DNA from: Micropruina sp.
GTDB taxonomy: Bacteria > Actinomycetota > Actinomycetes > Propionibacteriales > Propionibacteriaceae
Assembly (NCBI RefSeq): GCF_027492755.1
Contig: NZ_JAPUED010000233.1
Location: 1-36,577, forward strand
Length of the DNA: 36,577 bases
Direction: 5' to 3'
Position numbers and translations under genes: made by a program. Numbering within the stretch: the first letter of the stretch is position 1; each line of letters starts with the position of its first letter. This document shows, piece after piece, positions 1-7,484 of the stretch. Under the pieces are notes generated by a model. The model worked only from the letters and a program-made list of their open reading frames with translations. It made no database searches and was not told the DNA's origin.

Positions 1-316
1 GTCGAGCTTGTCGAGACCCCTTCCGGGCGCCGTTGGTCGAGCTTGTCGAGACCTCTTTCGGACATCGTTGGTCGAGCTTGTCGAGACCTCGGCATATGAC
101 GGATCCGACCAGCTCAGTCCCTGGTGATCGAGACTCCGTCGTCCGGGCTCCGACCCGGGATCTCGGCACACTGCAACGGTTTCGCGTTCAGAACCTCACG
201 CCCACCAGCAACGCACTGTGGGGATCCCAACACGGGCCAGATGCCCATCGAGGGTCTCGACAGGCTCGACCAGCGGTGGCTCAGCCCTGGGTTGAGAAGG
301 AACTCGGCCGGTGTGC
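1..316. repeat. Tandem and dispersed GGTCGAGCTTGTCGAGACC repeats downstream of lysS
   Basis: No gene is seen here. The 19-base imperfect palindrome GGTCGAGCTTGTCGAGACC occurs at 1-17 (first bases cut off), 35-53 and 70-88 with a 35-bp period, so the flanks (ttcgg..catcgtt) are duplicated too. An inverted variant lies at 253-271. Positions 280-297 also resemble the last codons and stop of lysS (315-334), suggesting a local duplication of the lysS 3' end. The stretch lies downstream of lysS, which reads leftward, so it may be transcribed as its 3' UTR. Confidence 0.8.
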
Positions 317-1822
317 TCAGCCCTGGGGCTTGAGTAGCGGGAACAGGATCGTTTCGCGGATGCCGGCGCCGGTGAACAGCATGATGGTGCGGTCGATGCC
401 GAGGCCCATGCCACCCATCGGGGGGGCGCCGAACTCCAGGGCGCGCAGGAAGTCCTCGTCCAGCTGCATGGCCTCGGGATCGCCGGCGGCGGCCTTCAAC
501 GACTGCTTGACCAGGACGTCCCGCTGGATCACCGGGTCGATCAGCTCGGAGAAGCCGGTGCCGCGCTCCACACCGCCGATGATCAGGTCCCAGGCCTCGA
601 CCAGGCGCGGGTCGTCGGGGTTGTTGCGGGCCAGCGGCTGGGCGATCGCCGGGTAGCCGTTGACGAAAGTGGGCTGCACCAGGGTCGGCTCGACGATCTC
701 GCCGAACAACTCCATCACCAGCTTCTGGTCGGCCCAGGCCGGGTCGTATTCGATGCCCCGGGCGTCCGCGATGGCGCGCAACCGCTCCAGGGTGGTGTCC
801 GGCGTGATCTCCTCACCCAACGCCTCCGACAAGGCCGGATAGACGCTCACCCAGGCCCACTCGCCGGTCAGCTGCACCTCGCCGGCCGGAGTGTGCACCG
901 ATTCGACGCCGAGTTCAGCGGCGGCGTTCACGATCAGGTCGCGGGTCATCGCCGCGATGGTGAACTGGTCGCCCCAGGACTGGTACGCCTCGAGCATGGT
1001 GAACTCGGGCGAATGCGACGAGTCGACGCCCTCGTTGCGGAAGATCCGGCCCATCTCGTAGACCCGGTCGACGCCGCCGACGATCGCCCGCTTCAGGTAG
1101 AGCTCGATCGCGATCCGCAGCGTCATCGGAATGTCGAAGGCGTTCAGGTGGGTGTGGAACGGCCGTGCCGACGCGCCGCCGTGCACCAGCTGCAGGATCG
1201 GGGTCTCGACCTCGAGGTAGCCCTGGTCGCGCAACGTCTGCCGGATCGAACTGACGATCGCGGCGCGGGTGCGCACCATGTCGCGGGCCTCCTCGCGGGC
1301 GACCAGGTCGACGTAGCGCTGCCGCACCCGGGTCTCCTCGCCGAGGTCCTTGTGCAGCGTGGGCAGCGGACGCAGCGCCTTGGACGCCAACCGCCATTCC
1401 GACGCCAGCACGGACAGCTCGCCGCGCCGCGACGAGATCACCCGGCCCTTGACGAAGACGAAATCGCCGAGATCGACGTCCGCCTTCCAGTCGGCCAGGC
1501 GCTCCTCCCCCACCTCGGCGAGCGAGATCATCACCTGCAGCCGGGTGCCCGAATCGGACGCCGTGAAGCCGTCCTGCAGGGTGGCGAAACACAGCTTGCC
1601 GGTGTTGCGGATGAACACCACCCGGCCGCCGACGCCGACCACGTCCTGGGTCTCCTCGCCGGTCGCGAGATGGCCCCACTGGGCATGCACCTCGGCCGCG
1701 GAATGCGTCCGGTCCACGCTGATCGCGTACGGGTCGTTGCCGGCCTCGATCAGCCGGGCGCGCTTCTCGCGGCGCAGGCGAAGCTGTTCGGGCAGGGCAG
1801 CGTCATCGTCGGGCGTGGTCAC
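317..1822 (-). CDS. lysS: Lysine--tRNA ligase, class II
   Basis: Charges tRNA-Lys with lysine in the cytoplasm. The 501-residue protein has the usual length and layout. An OB-fold anticodon-binding domain (about residues 55-160, including VVFIRNTGKLCFATLQD) is followed by the class II catalytic domain with motif 2 (F261-RNEG, then HSPEFTMLEAY) and motif 3 near the C-terminus (MGLGIDRT, arginine near 478). Start: GTG at 1822. It lies 6 bases after a TACAAT box (1834-1829 on the minus strand) and has no Shine-Dalgarno sequence, so the mRNA is probably leaderless; a CTGACC -35 candidate overlaps the stop of the upstream exporter gene. The family identity is secure; the promoter is inferred. Confidence 0.96.
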   Translation of the reverse strand: MTTPDDDAALPEQLRLRREKRARLIEAGNDPYAISVDRTHSAAEVHAQWGHLATGEETQDVVGVGGRVVFIRNTGKLCFATLQDGFTASDSGTRLQVMISLAEVGEERLADWKADVDLGDFVFVKGRVISSRRGELSVLASEWRLASKALRPLPTLHKDLGEETRVRQRYVDLVAREEARDMVRTRAAIVSSIRQTLRDQGYLEVETPILQLVHGGASARPFHTHLNAFDIPMTLRIAIELYLKRAIVGGVDRVYEMGRIFRNEGVDSSHSPEFTMLEAYQSWGDQFTIAAMTRDLIVNAAAELGVESVHTPAGEVQLTGEWAWVSVYPALSEALGEEITPDTTLERLRAIADARGIEYDPAWADQKLVMELFGEIVEPTLVQPTFVNGYPAIAQPLARNNPDDPRLVEAWDLIIGGVERGTGFSELIDPVIQRDVLVKQSLKAAAGDPEAMQLDEDFLRALEFGAPPMGGMGLGIDRTIMLFTGAGIRETILFPLLKPQG

Positions 1823-1828
1823 CGCAGG

Positions 1829-1856
1829 ATTGTAGCGAGGATGGGCGACCGGTCAG
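1829..1856 (-). promoter_or_regulatory. Probable lysS promoter (leaderless)
   Basis: On the minus strand, CTGACC (1856-1851) and TACAAT (1834-1829) are 16 bases apart. The GTG start follows 6 bases after the -10 box. The -35 overlaps the thrE-like stop codon. Confidence 0.5.
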
Positions 1857-3115
1857 CGCAGCAGATCACCGAGCACGGAGCCCAGCTTGGTGCCGATGCA
1901 CAGGCTGGCGAAGGTGGCCATCGCCACCGAGAGGGCACCGACGTTGGCGGCGGCCAGCGCGACGAGGGCGACCGAGCCGGGGACCAGCAGCAGGAAGGCG
2001 GGCAGGAACGACACCGTGGTCGGGACGGCGACCGTGCGCTTCTCCAGGATTCGGGCCAGCAGCAGCACCACACAGGACGTCGCGCCGGTGGCCACGATGC
2101 CGCCGAGCGGCGGGGTGAGCAGCACCAGCAGTGTGTAGGTGAGCGCCATCACCACGACGATCAGCCCGGTGAGCGCCGAGCCGGCGGCGAAGGCGAGTCC
2201 GACGCCGATGCCCAGCACCACGATGCCCACCCAGGACACCCACAGCGGCGGCAGCGCACCCCAGCCGGTGGCGTCCGTCGCCAGCCGCGGCACATCGCCG
2301 ACCAGCGCGGCCGAGCCGGCGTCCAGGTGCAGCCCGGTCAGGACGGCGCCGGCAGCGATCCCGGCCGCCATGAATGCCAGCACGACAAGGCCGTACACCA
2401 GTCGCGCCGAGCCGGTGAGAATGTCGGTGGCGGTCAGCTCCAGCAGTCCGTTGGTGATCAGCGCCCCCGGCACCAGCACGGCGATCGGCGCACAGACCGC
2501 GAGCAGCGGTACTGAGCCGAGTTCGAGTCGGGTGGCCGCCAACCCCAACAGTGCGGTGGAGAGCAGGCTGGCGAGAAAAGGTGCCAGCGCGGTGGCGCCG
2601 CGCACCCGCTGCAGCAGCACGATCAACAACCCCACCAGGCCACCGATCGCCAGGCTGATCAGGATCGCCCACCACGGGCAGCGGAACAGCACCGCCAGCC
2701 CGCCGGCGGACAGCACGCTGCCGAACGCCCACCGAGCCACCGGATGACCGGCGATCTCGGAGCGGATCTCCTCCATCCGGGCGTCGGCCTGGGACAGCGG
2801 TGTGATCCCGGTCCGCAGCTCGCGGACCAGCCGGCCCACCCGTCCGGACTGGCGGAACGACAACTCGCTCTCGGCTCGCGGCATGAGCATCGCGGCGCCG
2901 GTGGTGCGCCGGGTGACAATCACCAGGTCGGGCAGCACACCGATGCTGATGTCCTGCGGCAGTTCGGCTGCGCGGATGTCGTCCAACGTGTCCCGCACGT
3001 CGGTCACCGAGGTGCCGGCGTCCAGCAGCAGGGCGCCGAGCCGTCCGAGCACCAACGCCTCGTCCCCACCCGCGGACTCAGTTGCGCCCGGCATCGGAGA
3101 CGAGAGTGCTGCCAT
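1853..3115 (-). CDS. Threonine/serine exporter family protein (ThrE type)
   Basis: Integral membrane protein of 420 residues resembling ThrE-type amino-acid exporters, which in Corynebacterium export threonine and serine by proton antiport. The N-terminal half (about 20-260) matches the DUF1212 part: a soluble region with the DVRDTL and RRTTGAAMLMPRAESEL stretches, then hydrophobic spans such as WAILISLAIGGLVGLLIVLL. The C-terminal half (about 275-415) has further helices of the ThrE_2 type. About ten membrane segments are visible. It lies just upstream of lysS (30 bases), but lysS has its own promoter. The ATG start at 3115 has only a weak distant GAGAGGG upstream. Substrate is inferred from family. 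Confidence 0.85.
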   Translation of the reverse strand: MAALSSPMPGATESAGGDEALVLGRLGALLLDAGTSVTDVRDTLDDIRAAELPQDISIGVLPDLVIVTRRTTGAAMLMPRAESELSFRQSGRVGRLVRELRTGITPLSQADARMEEIRSEIAGHPVARWAFGSVLSAGGLAVLFRCPWWAILISLAIGGLVGLLIVLLQRVRGATALAPFLASLLSTALLGLAATRLELGSVPLLAVCAPIAVLVPGALITNGLLELTATDILTGSARLVYGLVVLAFMAAGIAAGAVLTGLHLDAGSAALVGDVPRLATDATGWGALPPLWVSWVGIVVLGIGVGLAFAAGSALTGLIVVVMALTYTLLVLLTPPLGGIVATGATSCVVLLLARILEKRTVAVPTTVSFLPAFLLLVPGSVALVALAAANVGALSVAMATFASLCIGTKLGSVLGDLLR

Positions 3116-3212
3116 GGAGTCAGTGAACCCTCTCGATGCTTACCGAAGCACGCGGACGCGCGGGACCTCGGTCGAACGCGGTCCGGGATGACGATGGAGG
3201 CGACGTGGTGAT

Positions 3213-3276
3213 CAAGAGAACCGTCCCCACGGTCACCGGGGACGGTTCATTCGGTCACCGGGGACGGTTCCTACGG
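3213..3276. repeat. Inverted GGGGACGGTTC repeat cluster, possible terminator
   Basis: GAACCGTCCCC (3218-3228) faces GGGGACGGTTC at 3238-3248 and again at 3260-3270, giving alternative hairpins. The cluster begins right after the ABC-F stop codon (3277-3279 on the minus strand), so it could end that transcript. No T-tract is present. The same core occurs at 11123-11350. Confidence 0.6.
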
Positions 3277-5007
3277 TCATTTGGGGTCTCGGCGGGCTCG
3301 ACCAACGGCTGTTGAGCGGCTGTCGGACGCGGCTTCCACATGGACCTCGGCGCGATGGTCGGACGTCCGGGTGAACTGCCAGTGGACGGTCGGGTCGAGC
3401 GCGTCCAGCAGAGTCCGGTCGTGGGTGACGATCAGCAGGGTGCCGGTGTATTCGTCCAGGGCTTCCTGCAGCTGGTCGATGGCGGCGGCATCCAGGTGGT
3501 TGGTGGGTTCGTCGAGGACGACGACATTGACCGCCCGGCCCTGCAACAGCGCCAACGAAGCCCGGGTGCGTTCCCCCAGCGACAGGCTGGCGCAGGGCCG
3601 CGCGACATGTTCGGCACCAAGGCCGAACTTCGCCAGCAGGGTGCGGACGGCGCCGGCGTCGGTCTCGCCGAGGGCCGCGGCGACGGCGTCCAGCAGGGCA
3701 CGCTCGCCGGAGATCTCGTCGCGGGCCTGGCCGAGCGTGCCCAGCACCACCCGGGTGCCCCAGCTCACCCGGCCGGCCACGACCGCACGGTGACCGAGGA
3801 CCGCCTCGAGCAGCGTGGTCTTGCCCGAGCCGTTGTCACCGAGCAGCGCGATCCGCTCGCCGCGGACCACCTGGGCGCTGACCGGTCCGACGGTGAACTC
3901 ACCGGTGCGGGCCACCACCCGGTCGAGGGTGAGCACCACCTCCGACGACGGCGCAGCCTCGGTGATCGAGTAGCGCAGCTGCCATTCCTTGCGTGGCTGC
4001 TCCACCTCGTCCAGGCGTTCGACGGCGTCCCGGACGCGAGCCGCGCGCTGATCCATCCGACGCGCCCGGTCCTCCCGGTACTTCTTCTCCAGCTTCATGC
4101 CGGGCCCCAGCTTGGCCGCCTTGGCACGTCCGGCCCGGGCCCATTCGGTCTTGCGGCGGGCCTGTTCGACGAGCGCGTCGCGGGTGTCGGTGTAGCTGTC
4201 ATAGGCGGCTTCGGCCTGCTCACGCGCCCGTTGCTTGGCCGCGCGGTAGTCGCTCCAGCCGCCGGTGTAGTGGTTGACCTGCTGCTGGGTCTCGTCCAGC
4301 TCCAGCACCGAGGTGGCCACGGCGTCCAGGAACCCCCGATCGTGGGACGCGATCAGCACCGGTGCCCGCAGCGTCCGGACGAACTCGGTCAACGCCTCCA
4401 GGCCACGGGCGTCCAGGTTGTTCGTCGGCTCATCGAGCAGCAGCAGGTCGTAGCGGCTGACCAGGATGGACGCCAGTCCGGCCCGAGCAGCCTGGCCGCC
4501 GGACAGGCTGCCGAGTGGACGATCGAGGTCGGCGTCCAGGTCAAGACCGGCGAGCACCTCGGCCAAACGGGTATCCAGGTCGGCACCGCCCAATGCCAGC
4601 CAGGTGGCCAGGGCATGGTCGTAGCGTTCGGCGGGGTCCGGAGATTCCGGCGTGCGCCGGGATGACGCAGGGTGAGGGTCGGCCAACGCGGCCGCCGCGG
4701 ACTCGAAGGCGTCCTGGGCCGGCCCCACCCCGGTACGTCGCCGGGCGTAGTCGAGGATCGTCTCGTCCGGCGCGGGCGGCTCCTGGGGCAGGTAGCCCAG
4801 GGTGGCGTCCGGCGGAGCGAACCGGATCGTGCCGGCGTCCGGGGCATGCAGGCCGGCGACGATCCGCAGCAGCGTGGTCTTGCCGGCACCGTTGGGGCCG
4901 ACCAGCGCGGTGACGTCGCCGGGCGTCAGCCGCAGTTGCAGTCCGGAGAACAACGGACGCGCCCCGAACGATGCGGAGACGCCGGAAAGGAAGAGTGAAG
5001 CGGACAT
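3277..5007 (-). CDS. ABC-F family ATP-binding protein
   Basis: Soluble protein with two ATPase cassettes and no membrane domain, as in ABC-F factors that act on the ribosome as translation or antibiotic-protection factors. Cassette 1 has a Walker A (GPNGAGKTT), signature LSGGQ and Walker B LLLLDEPTNNLD. Cassette 2 has GDNGSGKTT, a divergent LSLGE signature and VVVLDEPTNHLD. A charged linker rich in Arg/Lys (about 270-340) separates them. MSASLFLSG at 5007 is preferred as start because GAGG lies upstream and the 23 residues before it look non-family; 576 residues. Two oddities: SSRRTPESPD in cassette 1 is encoded by a palindromic repeat (4640-4676), and the last residues RARRDPK come from another repeat (3285-3303). 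Whether it confers resistance cannot be told. Confidence 0.92.
   Translation of the reverse strand: MSASLFLSGVSASFGARPLFSGLQLRLTPGDVTALVGPNGAGKTTLLRIVAGLHAPDAGTIRFAPPDATLGYLPQEPPAPDETILDYARRRTGVGPAQDAFESAAAALADPHPASSRRTPESPDPAERYDHALATWLALGGADLDTRLAEVLAGLDLDADLDRPLGSLSGGQAARAGLASILVSRYDLLLLDEPTNNLDARGLEALTEFVRTLRAPVLIASHDRGFLDAVATSVLELDETQQQVNHYTGGWSDYRAAKQRAREQAEAAYDSYTDTRDALVEQARRKTEWARAGRAKAAKLGPGMKLEKKYREDRARRMDQRAARVRDAVERLDEVEQPRKEWQLRYSITEAAPSSEVVLTLDRVVARTGEFTVGPVSAQVVRGERIALLGDNGSGKTTLLEAVLGHRAVVAGRVSWGTRVVLGTLGQARDEISGERALLDAVAAALGETDAGAVRTLLAKFGLGAEHVARPCASLSLGERTRASLALLQGRAVNVVVLDEPTNHLDAAAIDQLQEALDEYTGTLLIVTHDRTLLDALDPTVHWQFTRTSDHRAEVHVEAASDSRSTAVGRARRDPK
3285..3303 (-). repeat. 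GGTCGAGC-family repeat at the 3' end of the ABC-F gene
   Basis: A degenerate copy of the 19-base dispersed palindrome (ggtctcggcgggctcgacc) supplies the final codons of the ABC-F gene just before its TGA stop. The original stop may have been displaced by the insertion. Confidence 0.6.
4640..4676. repeat. Intragenic palindromic repeat (second family)
   Basis: Read on the minus strand it contains GTCATCCCGGCGCACGCCGG followed by AATCTCC. Its core CCGGCG-CA-CGCCGG is palindromic. It resembles extragenic GTCATCCCGGCG-type palindromes found in many genomes, yet here it is in frame within cassette 1 of the ABC-F protein and encodes SSRRTPES. Confidence 0.65.
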
Positions 5008-5207
5008 GAAGAACCTCGATCGCTGGGAGTAGAGCAGGGCGAGAGGTTCAGTTCCACATGCGTCCCAGGGTGCCAAAGACAGCTCCGCTGGGCAACCGGA
5101 CGGGTCGGCGCCCGACCGGCATGGCCAGAAGGCTCTGACTTTTAACCCAAGAATTGCTTGTATTGTGGGTCATATGATCAATGATCTCTTAGGTTAGGAG
5201 AGCAGTC
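5008..5207. promoter_or_regulatory. Divergent promoter region between the ABC-F gene and hipB-like gene, with candidate operator
   Basis: An AT-rich stretch (5138-5195) stands out from the GC-rich surroundings upstream of the hipB-like gene. It holds an inverted repeat ACCCA (5145-5149) / TGGGT (5166-5170) and a TGATCA palindrome (5175-5180), both plausible sites for autoregulation by the HTH antitoxin. CTGACT (5135-5140) and TTGTAT (5158-5163) are 17 bases apart and could be promoter hexamers. On the minus strand, a three-codon ORF (ATG TGG AAC TGA, 5059-5048) precedes the ABC-F start. Confidence 0.45.
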
Positions 5208-5501
5208 ATGATCGGTTCCCGCCGGACCGAACGCGATGCCGTGGAACTCGGGCGCCATCTGGCGACCTGGCGCAAGCTGCTCGGCTACACGGCGGCCCAG
5301 GTGGCCGAACGGGCCGGCATCTCGGCGCCGACGCTCACCAAGATCGAGCACGGCGACCCCGGCGTCCGGCTCGGTTCGCTGCTGTCGGTGGCCCGCGTGC
5401 TCGGGCAGACCGAGAAGCTGCTCACCTCCCTCGACCCCTACGAGTCAGATCTCGGACGCGCCAGCGCCGATCGGATCCTGCCCAAGCGGGTACGGCGATG
5501 A
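5208..5501 (+). CDS. HipB-type helix-turn-helix antitoxin
   Basis: Small DNA-binding protein of 97 residues. Residues about 12-65 form a Cro/C1-type helix-turn-helix (TAAQVAERAGISAPTLTKIEHGDPGVRLGSLLSVARVLG). HipB-like proteins bind operators upstream of their own operon and hold a HipA kinase inactive. The start is ATG at 5208 with AGGAG at 5196-5200. The stop overlaps the ATG of the following HipA-type gene (ATGA, 5498-5501), so the two are translationally coupled, the normal toxin-antitoxin order. The C-terminus is a short basic tail (RILPKRVRR). Confidence 0.88.
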   Translation: MIGSRRTERDAVELGRHLATWRKLLGYTAAQVAERAGISAPTLTKIEHGDPGVRLGSLLSVARVLGQTEKLLTSLDPYESDLGRASADRILPKRVRR

Positions 5502-6718
5502 GCCTCCATCGTTTCGAGGTACACATCGAACTGGGCGGCACCACCGTGCCGCTGGGCTCGGCCGAGGTCGAGGACCGTCGCGGCCGCACGGTCCGGTCGG
5601 AGTTCCGCTATGCCCCCGAGTATCTGGCGCTGCCGCGCCGGCCCGCACTCGACCTCGCGACCGGCCTGGGCGCGGCACGGTACGTCACGTCCGAGGTCCC
5701 CCGCGGGCTGGACGACGCCGGCCCTGACGGCTGGGGCAAGCGGCTGGTCCTGCGTGCGAATCGCGGACGCACCCCCACCAGCACCGACTACCTGTTGGCT
5801 GTCGACGACCTGACTCGGATGGGCGCGCTGCGGCTACGCACCGACGCGTCCGGACCGTTCCTCTCCCCGAGCCATCAGGTGCCGAACCTGGTGCAACTCG
5901 ACGATCTCGCCCGGGCCGCCCGCGCGGTGGAGACCGACACCGACGATCTGGACGCCGTGCGCAGGCTGGTCGACGCAGGCAGCGCCAGCCTCGGTGGGGC
6001 GCGCCCCAAGGCATCGGTGAGCGACGGGACGCGCCTGATGATCGCCAAATTCGCCAGCACCGACGACGAGATCGAGGTGATCGCCTGGGAGAAGCTGTGC
6101 CTCGACCTGGCTGCCAGGGCCGGGATCCAGGTTCCGCCGAGCCGGCTGATGCCGGTCGGCCGAACTCGCTGCCTGCTGCTGGATCGGTTCGACCGCACCC
6201 GGTCCGGACGCGTTCCCTACCTGTCGGGCTTCGCCCTCACCGACGCCCCCTACCCCGATTCCGGCGACTACCTCGACCTGGCCGAAGCCCTCGCCGAGAT
6301 CGACGTCGACGACCTGTCGGGCACCCTCCGGCAGCTCTGGCGGCGAATAGCGTTCAGCATCGCCATGCGGAACACCGACGACCACCTCAAGAACCACGGC
6401 GTGCTGTGGAGCAACACCGGCTGGCGGCTGTCCCCCGCCTTCGACATCACACCCAACCCGATCGGCGGCGTCGACCGGGCCACTGCGATCGACGGCGAAC
6501 GCATGCCGGCCCGCGAGGCGCGTGCCCTGATCGGGCTCGCCGACGAGTTCGGCATCCCGGAAGCACAGTGGCGTCCGATCGTCGCCGACGTGCTCGGCGC
6601 CACCTCCGGCTGGCCGGCACATGCGGCGGAGCTCGGCCTGCCAGAAGCCGACGTCCGCCGGTTGGAGCGAGTACTCACTGAGGCCCAGGGACGCCTGGCA
6701 GACGCCTCAGGCCTGTGA
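5498..6718 (+). CDS. HipA-type serine/threonine kinase toxin
   Basis: Protein kinase-like toxin of 406 residues. Known HipA proteins phosphorylate an aminoacyl-tRNA synthetase (GltX in E. coli) and cause growth arrest; the target here is unknown. An N-terminal HipA_N-like region (about 1-110) precedes the catalytic domain. Visible motifs are a SLGGARPK loop (164-171) for nucleotide binding, the catalytic segment N292-TDDHLKN (D294 or D295) and F315-DIT as the metal-binding DFG equivalent. All key residues are present, so the kinase is probably active. It overlaps the antitoxin gene by four bases. Assignment to HipA family is firm, biological target is not. Confidence 0.9.
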   Translation: MSLHRFEVHIELGGTTVPLGSAEVEDRRGRTVRSEFRYAPEYLALPRRPALDLATGLGAARYVTSEVPRGLDDAGPDGWGKRLVLRANRGRTPTSTDYLLAVDDLTRMGALRLRTDASGPFLSPSHQVPNLVQLDDLARAARAVETDTDDLDAVRRLVDAGSASLGGARPKASVSDGTRLMIAKFASTDDEIEVIAWEKLCLDLAARAGIQVPPSRLMPVGRTRCLLLDRFDRTRSGRVPYLSGFALTDAPYPDSGDYLDLAEALAEIDVDDLSGTLRQLWRRIAFSIAMRNTDDHLKNHGVLWSNTGWRLSPAFDITPNPIGGVDRATAIDGERMPAREARALIGLADEFGIPEAQWRPIVADVLGATSGWPAHAAELGLPEADVRRLERVLTEAQGRLADASGL

Positions 6719-6754
6719 CGCGACGCTTCCCACCTGCAAAGCCACCACGACATC

Positions 6755-6807
6755 GCCCTGGCTCGGCGTCCTTTCCATGGTTGAAACCCGGTGAATGAAG
6801 CCAGGGC
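6755..6807. other. Inverted repeat downstream of the hipA-like gene
   Basis: GCCCTGGCT (6755-6763) pairs with AGCCAGGGC (6799-6807) across a 35-base loop, 37 bases after the hipA-like stop. It could help end the toxin-antitoxin transcript, but there is no T-tract. Confidence 0.3.
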
Positions 6808-6850
6808 AGGGCGAAGTCGCGCGTCGGCCACATCGAGCGGCGCGACCGAC

Positions 6851-6879
6851 TTGAATGAGTGAGCACTCACTCATACACT
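6851..6879 (+). promoter_or_regulatory. TetR-regulated promoter with palindromic operator
   Basis: TTGAAT (6851-6856) and TACACT (6874-6879) are separated by 17 bases. The 20-base palindrome ATGAGTGAGCACTCACTCAT (6855-6874) fills the spacer; only the two central bases break symmetry. A repressor bound there would block RNA polymerase. The expected transcription start coincides with the GTG codon at 6888, so the message would be leaderless. Confidence 0.75.
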
Positions 6880-6887
6880 CGTCCTTC

Positions 6888-7484
6888 GTGAGCAGAGCAA
6901 ATCCGATGAGCCCCGATGAGCGCCGCCGGGCGCTCATCGAGGCGACCCGTCCGTTGCTGCTCGAGCACGGGCTGAACATCACCACCCGGCAGATCGCCGA
7001 ATGCGCCGATGTCGCCGAAGGGACCATCTTCCGCGCCTTCGGCACCAAGCAGAGCCTGATCGAGGCCGTGGTCGAGGACTGCCTGGCGCCCGGGCCGGTG
7101 GTCGCCGCCATCGACGCGATTCCCGCCGATCTGGGGCTGGAGGACACCGTGGCCTGGATCGTCCAGATCCTGCATGCCCGCATCCAGCAGGTGCGGTCCC
7201 TGATGTCGGCGATCAGCCACACCTCACCACCACACGGCAAGCATCCCAGGCCTCCGCACCGCGACTACCACCTGGCTGTCGACGAGGCGATGACCCGAGT
7301 ACTATCCCGCTTCGACGACCAGCTCACCGTCGGCACACCGACCGCCTGCTGGGCGATCTCGGCGATGGCTTTCGCAGCCGTCATGCCGTTCAATGACCAT
7401 CCGGACGCCACGGAGCCACGCCAGCTCGCCCGCCTCGTCCTGCATGGCATCGCCACCGAATCCACCGAGGACACCACATGCTGA
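6888..7484 (+). CDS. TetR family transcriptional repressor
   Basis: DNA-binding repressor of 198 residues. The N-terminal helix-turn-helix (ITTRQIAECADVAEGTIFRAFGTKQSLIEAVV, about 25-58) is typical of TetR; the helical C-terminal half is the variable ligand/dimer domain. The GTG at 6888 is chosen because an upstream in-frame ATG at 6855 lies inside the operator and promoter; an ATG at 6906 is an alternative. It overlaps the first exporter gene (ATGCTGA), so it is co-transcribed with the efflux pump. The simplest model is autorepression and repression of the exporter, relieved by a pump substrate. The inducer is unknown. Confidence 0.92.
   Translation: MSRANPMSPDERRRALIEATRPLLLEHGLNITTRQIAECADVAEGTIFRAFGTKQSLIEAVVEDCLAPGPVVAAIDAIPADLGLEDTVAWIVQILHARIQQVRSLMSAISHTSPPHGKHPRPPHRDYHLAVDEAMTRVLSRFDDQLTVGTPTACWAISAMAFAAVMPFNDHPDATEPRQLARLVLHGIATESTEDTTC

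Noticed and set aside
893-2515. Long plus-strand open frame opposite lysS and the exporter gene
   Set aside because: Composition is His/Arg/Gln-rich low complexity typical of an antisense frame in GC-rich DNA, and the opposite strand holds two clear family matches.
5048-5059. Three-codon leader ORF controlling the ABC-F gene by attenuation
   Set aside because: ABC-F resistance genes do use leader ORFs, but this one has no clear ribosome site or terminator/antiterminator pair; noted only as a possibility.
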